A DNA stretch of 64,000 bases, taken from contig WPIO01000009.1 in NCBI GenBank assembly GCA_009760855.2, positions 8,118,501-8,182,500 of the forward strand, written 5' to 3'. The position numbers were made by a program, and so were the translations under genes. The notes under the pieces are model-generated. The model made no database searches and was not told the DNA's origin. It was given only the letters and a program-made list of their open reading frames with translations. Numbering within the stretch: the stretch's first letter is position 1; every line of letters starts with the position of its first letter. This stretch comes from Cristatella mucedo (lineage: Eukaryota > Bryozoa > Phylactolaemata > Cristatellidae). Of the stretch, positions 23,701-64,000 are shown in pieces.

Positions 23701-24245
23701 CCGAGAATGTCCAAGGAATCGCTGTGCATGTGAGCTCGCGCAGGGCGCGCGCGGCTCGCGCCCTGCTTCTCTCCTTCGCACGCGCACCCGCTGGCGGCGT
23801 CCTGCGACAGGAGCCGTGGCCTACCCTCATAAAACCATCTCCCCCATAAGTCGGTATGGCCCCCCCATACACGCCATCATCGTATGCCAATAGCACGGCA
23901 ATGAACACAATCGCGTAAGTGTTGCAAAAGTGCTTTGACTGCTCCTGCACGCGGGTCTTTTGATATGAATGCACCGCTCAAAACGAGGCTCGCACTCGTG
24001 AGCGCGTGAAAAATACTAGTGGAGCAGGTGCTGCCTCAATACACTCAGCCTCACACCGATGGAAGTTGAGCAAGGCAGCAATCAAAGGCACCCACGCCTT
24101 AATTTCTGCGTTCAGACGCTCAGTACCGCTATCCGTATATGCCCTAGTTTTTACCTTAACTCTCTTGCTCCAGCCTACGGCTGTCAGTGCTACTTCCTTA
24201 TCAGGACCGGCATCGTGTACCCGCTCTTCTGACTCCGTCCTTCAG
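20771..24245. other. Intergenic, nothing recognised
   Basis: GC-rich from about 21,900 to 22,450. It holds a short local duplication (gagagggggcgcttytcactcg, twice, at about 22301-22345). No exon is supported. Confidence 0.4.
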
Positions 24246-24247
24246 CT

Positions 24248-24533
24248 GCGCCGCGAACTAGCCTCAAATCCTTTGAAGACCGTGCCCATAGCTCGTACGC
24301 TCCCACAGCCTGGAACTTAGTCGCGACTGAAGTCTCGACATCGACTCTTGACTTGATGAAATTTCAAAAGAGACTAGACATGCGCATTTTCTTCATAACG
24401 TTTGCTGCGTCCTTGCCATTACCCTTCGTTTGATTACGAGTTCTGACGTTGTGCATTGAGGAAGTCGCCGACGTCACTCGCCGTCATTGTGACATGCCTC
24501 CTTTATAGCGTGTGTAAAGTACAGTAGTAGTGT

Positions 24534-24607
<74 letters not shown>

Positions 24608-24773
24608 GAGACAGAGACAGAGGCTGAGACAGAGACAGACACAGACACAGAGACAGACAGAGACAGACAGAGACACAGAGACAGACAGAGACAGACAGAG
24701 ACAGACAGAGACAGACAGAGACAGAGACAGAGAGAGACAGAGACAGAGCGAGACATAGAGAAACAGAGAGAGA

Positions 24774-24805
<32 letters not shown>

Positions 24806-24895
24806 CAGAGAAAGACAGAGAGGGAGAGAGAGAGATTTAGTTCTCTGAAAACATTATACAAATATATTATTGTTATCATTATTAATCCAGCCAAT
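24248..24895 (+). mobile_element. LINE A 3' end split by a GA-rich microsatellite
   Basis: FEDRAHSSYAPTAWNL-like coding end from 24248, 3' UTR to 'gtgtaaag' at about 24535. Then 300 bp of GA/GACA repeats, then the remaining hairpin arm 'gatttagttctctgaaaac' and an ATTATT tail at 24833-24890. Confidence 0.8.
24535..24832. repeat. (GA)n/(GACA)n microsatellite
   Basis: About 70 bp of pure GA followed by mixed GACAGA/GACA units to about 24832. Confidence 0.97.
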
Positions 24896-25286
24896 ATCGA
24901 TAGCCGCGGTTCGGGTACAATGCTCACCACACCAATGTAGTTGCAAACCGCCAAACCAATAAGACTCGCGTGACTGCAAAGTTGTACTCCGCAATCGTCC
25001 AGAGCTTTTAACATTAGACGCTACGCCCTTCCCCTGCCGCCATAATCCTTTCAAGGTCAAGGTAGCGCTCATAGCGTGCTACGTGTACCGCCCAAAAGCT
25101 AAGCGCCACAACATGTCAAACAAAGGGTGAATTCTGAGCACTCATAAGTGCGGAAGCAGCACTATAATAAAGAAAAACACTCTCGCAAAGAACTTGGCCC
25201 GTATATTACAGGCGGTTAGTCGGGCTACTTCGTGTAGACTCACTAGAAGACTAATTTGCCGACTAGTTGATGGTCGTAAACAGATA

Positions 25287-25582
<296 letters not shown>

Positions 25583-26422
25583 TGTGTCAAGTCCTCCTCG
25601 CCTAAAAAGCCGGTCGAGTCGAAAGTTATACATCAGTCAATGCCGCTAAGTAAATACATAAATACATCTAGCACGCCGCTCGTAAGCATCGCGCTCATAA
25701 GAGATATTTCTTGAGCGGCGTCTCCAGTGCAAAGTCGGCGGCCGAGCTCAAAGGTCGAAGGTCGATGGGGCTCCATCCGACTTCCTTGGAATCCATCCGA
25801 CTTCCTTGCCCCTGGTCTCTTGCCCCGATGCAGCTACAGGGTCTTTCTGCGTTCGGGATCGATTCGCACCCGTGCAAGGCGTGCGAAAGATCGGTCCGCG
25901 AGGCAGTCCAGGTAGTGCGGCGGCGGCCGTCCTGGCGAGAATAAAAGGAGAAAGCCATTTCGTACGCGGCGGCGCCGGCTTCGGCCGCCGCATTTTGAAC
26001 ACTTCGACAGGCAGCGCCGTCTTGCGATTGCCTCAAGCCGTTGCAGCTCAGCAGCCCCTTACAGTTGCCCGCCAGTCGATCGCCTCCTAGCTCACCTCCT
26101 CCTCCTCCAGCTCTGACAGCAGCCCGGCCGCCGGCTGAGACCCAGCGGGTGCCCCCCCCCGCCCCGCGGCTATTGTTGGCAAGGTGAGTGACCTCTGACC
26201 GCGCATACCGCACAGTCTCGCAGGTGGGGGTCGCCGGGCGGGCGCTGGCGGTGCAGCCGCTACGCATTGCCGACCTATCTTTCGACTTGCCGTCGGCGCG
26301 ATCGGACTGCCTATCCTTGCGGAGGTGTCCGTCGGAATCGCGGGGACGGCTCTGGACCGGCGGTTGTCGCCGCAGGTCAGACGTAAAGCGAATGAAAAGG
26401 TTTCGCCGGGTCTGCTGTCATC

Positions 26423-62643
<36,221 letters not shown>

Positions 62644-63710
62644 CCATCGTCAGCACTACTTGCGTACCGACGGCTTGCACCGGCAGTATCCGTCAGCTGC
62701 CCTGTCGTTTGCCATCGATCCGCTGCCAGCCTCGTTCTCTTGTCATCACTGTGGTGTTGATATGATGCTGTTCATCAACTTGAGCATGCTAACTGGCTGT
62801 TGTTGTCAATTGGCTGTGTTTCCATACTGGTGCCGTCGCCAACATACCGATCTGCTTGTTAATTCGTTGGTGTAATCTGTTGCTCGGCGGTCGAGCCCTT
62901 CCTGTGATTGCTGGCATATGATCAGCCAAGATGAAGGAATGTCTCTAGGCAGATGGGCTTTAGTTATCGTGATGGCTCCATCCAACTCTAATTCCAGCCA
63001 ACTTAGGACACCTGGATACGGGCAGTACTGCCCCATGACGCCAGCATTAGGAGGCGTGCTACTTATGCTTTGTGCAGCCCGCAGCAATCGCTGGCATGCC
63101 AGGTCACACTGTCTGACCGAGTCAAGTGTTGCTGATGCAATGTACATTTTTTCTGTGTTGGGCGAAAACAATTGTTTGTCAGTTTTATCATTTTTTGTCA
63201 GGCCTTGACTTTAACACCACGCAGCCTGCCACTGTGAGTCATGCTTGATATGGCAACCGACAGATTGCTGATCCTCAGCTCTGGTGACCGGGTCGAGAGA
63301 GGCATGACAGTGGCTGAGATCTCTCTTTACTTTTTCTTTGCTGCAGGTGATTGTATTCTGTGACAGTGTGTCATTAAACCAGTTTAACTGACCCAGACAC
63401 AACTGCCACTTTACTAGCCCTGACTCTCCTCACGGGATCTGAACGGTGTGTAGACAGAAGCATGTCTTTGCAGTCAGCATTCTAAGCCCCTTAGTGAATA
63501 GTTAGTCGGGAGCAAGAGCACCAAGGAGACTGCAGTCGGTGAGGTCTGCTGCTGCTGCTGGTCGCACGATCTGGAATTTCGGTGGTTTTTAAATCTCTTT
63601 AAGCGTCGGCTGAATCCGACCTCCAACTGTCCTGTCGTGCAATTGGCTTAGTGCGAGTGCAATAGGACCCGTTGGTTTGATTCAATAAAGTTACTGCTGA
63701 TCCCATCTTC
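62644..63710 (+). other. PAWR: PAWR 3' UTR with poly(A) signals
   Basis: ATTAAA at 63373-63378 and canonical AATAAA at 63684-63689. The latter is the likelier end, about 20 bp before 63710. ORFs in this stretch lack coding character. Confidence 0.6.
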
Positions 63711-64000
63711 AACTTCTGCTGATATCGTGCTGCCAAGTAACCAGACGCTCGTCATTATCAGCAGCTGCTTACCAGTCTGATCAACCAGGACGTTTAGGTC
63801 AGCAGCAACAACATGTAGCCATTGGTCGGTGACTAATTGAGAGAGCTGCTGTTTAGTCTTCAGGTTGGAGGGGTGCTATCCCCATTCAGTCTGGGAGATG
63901 GCGGCTGCGTTTCAGGGCCCTTCTGGTGGCTTTCGGCCTTTGCATTTCGTTCACGTTGCTTGACACCGAACAATCTGGCAAGGCTTCTGCATATTCAACT
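63711..64000. other. Downstream of PAWR, nothing recognised
   Basis: No coding or repeat signal is identified in the last 290 bp. Confidence 0.4.

Overview
This is nuclear DNA from an animal, most likely an invertebrate. Coding sequence is a tiny fraction of the window. Genes are split by long GT-AG introns, and the rest is dominated by L2/CR1-like LINE fragments, tRNA-derived SINEs and very long microsatellites. The species cannot be fixed from the sequence alone.

Two real genes were reconstructed from exon similarity, splice sites and matching intron phases. (1) The 5' half of a CPVL-like (vitellogenic-like) serine carboxypeptidase lies on the minus strand. Five exons are visible (5309-5099, 3597-3479, 2334-2220, 796-738, 578-499). 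They run from a signal peptide to VARDLY and every phase matches; the catalytic part lies beyond the left edge. (2) A complete coding gene for a Par-4/PAWR homologue (PRKC apoptosis WT1 regulator) lies on the plus strand. Six coding exons are predicted (26423-26830, 37904-38071, about 38806-39119, 55084-55681, 58398-58544, 62554-62643), giving about 574 residues. It starts in a CpG-rich island, carries the conserved basic KRKLREKRR core with a PKA-type RRxT site, and ends in a leucine-zipper coiled coil. An AATAAA signal follows at 63684.

Layout: 1-5.3 kb holds the CPVL-like gene with LINE and SINE insertions in its introns. 5.3-26 kb is intergenic: SINEs, two tail-to-tail LINE copies forming a 1.2 kb inverted repeat (8.3-10.7 kb), one nearly full-length decayed LINE (11.6-14.4 kb), and long (TAGG)n, (TA)n, (TGCG)n and (GA)n tracts. 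26-63.7 kb is PAWR. Intron 1 (11 kb) and intron 3 (16 kb) are packed with LINE family B, SINE A, (CT)n and a 740-bp (CTGT)n/(CT)n array. Intron 5 hides a decayed copy of a multi-copy animal protein family (WRLFIDSS / LKAVLLHN motifs), interrupted by a seven-unit array of perfect AP-1-type sites and by two LINE 3' ends.

The mobile elements fall into four interacting families. LINE A is L2-like with a 3' two-stem hairpin and an (ATT)n tail. LINE B is L2-like with an (ACATT)n tail. SINE A has a perfect tRNA B box. SINE B is a tRNA-like head joined to the LINE A 3' hairpin, so it is probably mobilised by LINE A. No operon, CRISPR array, RNA gene or prokaryotic feature is present.
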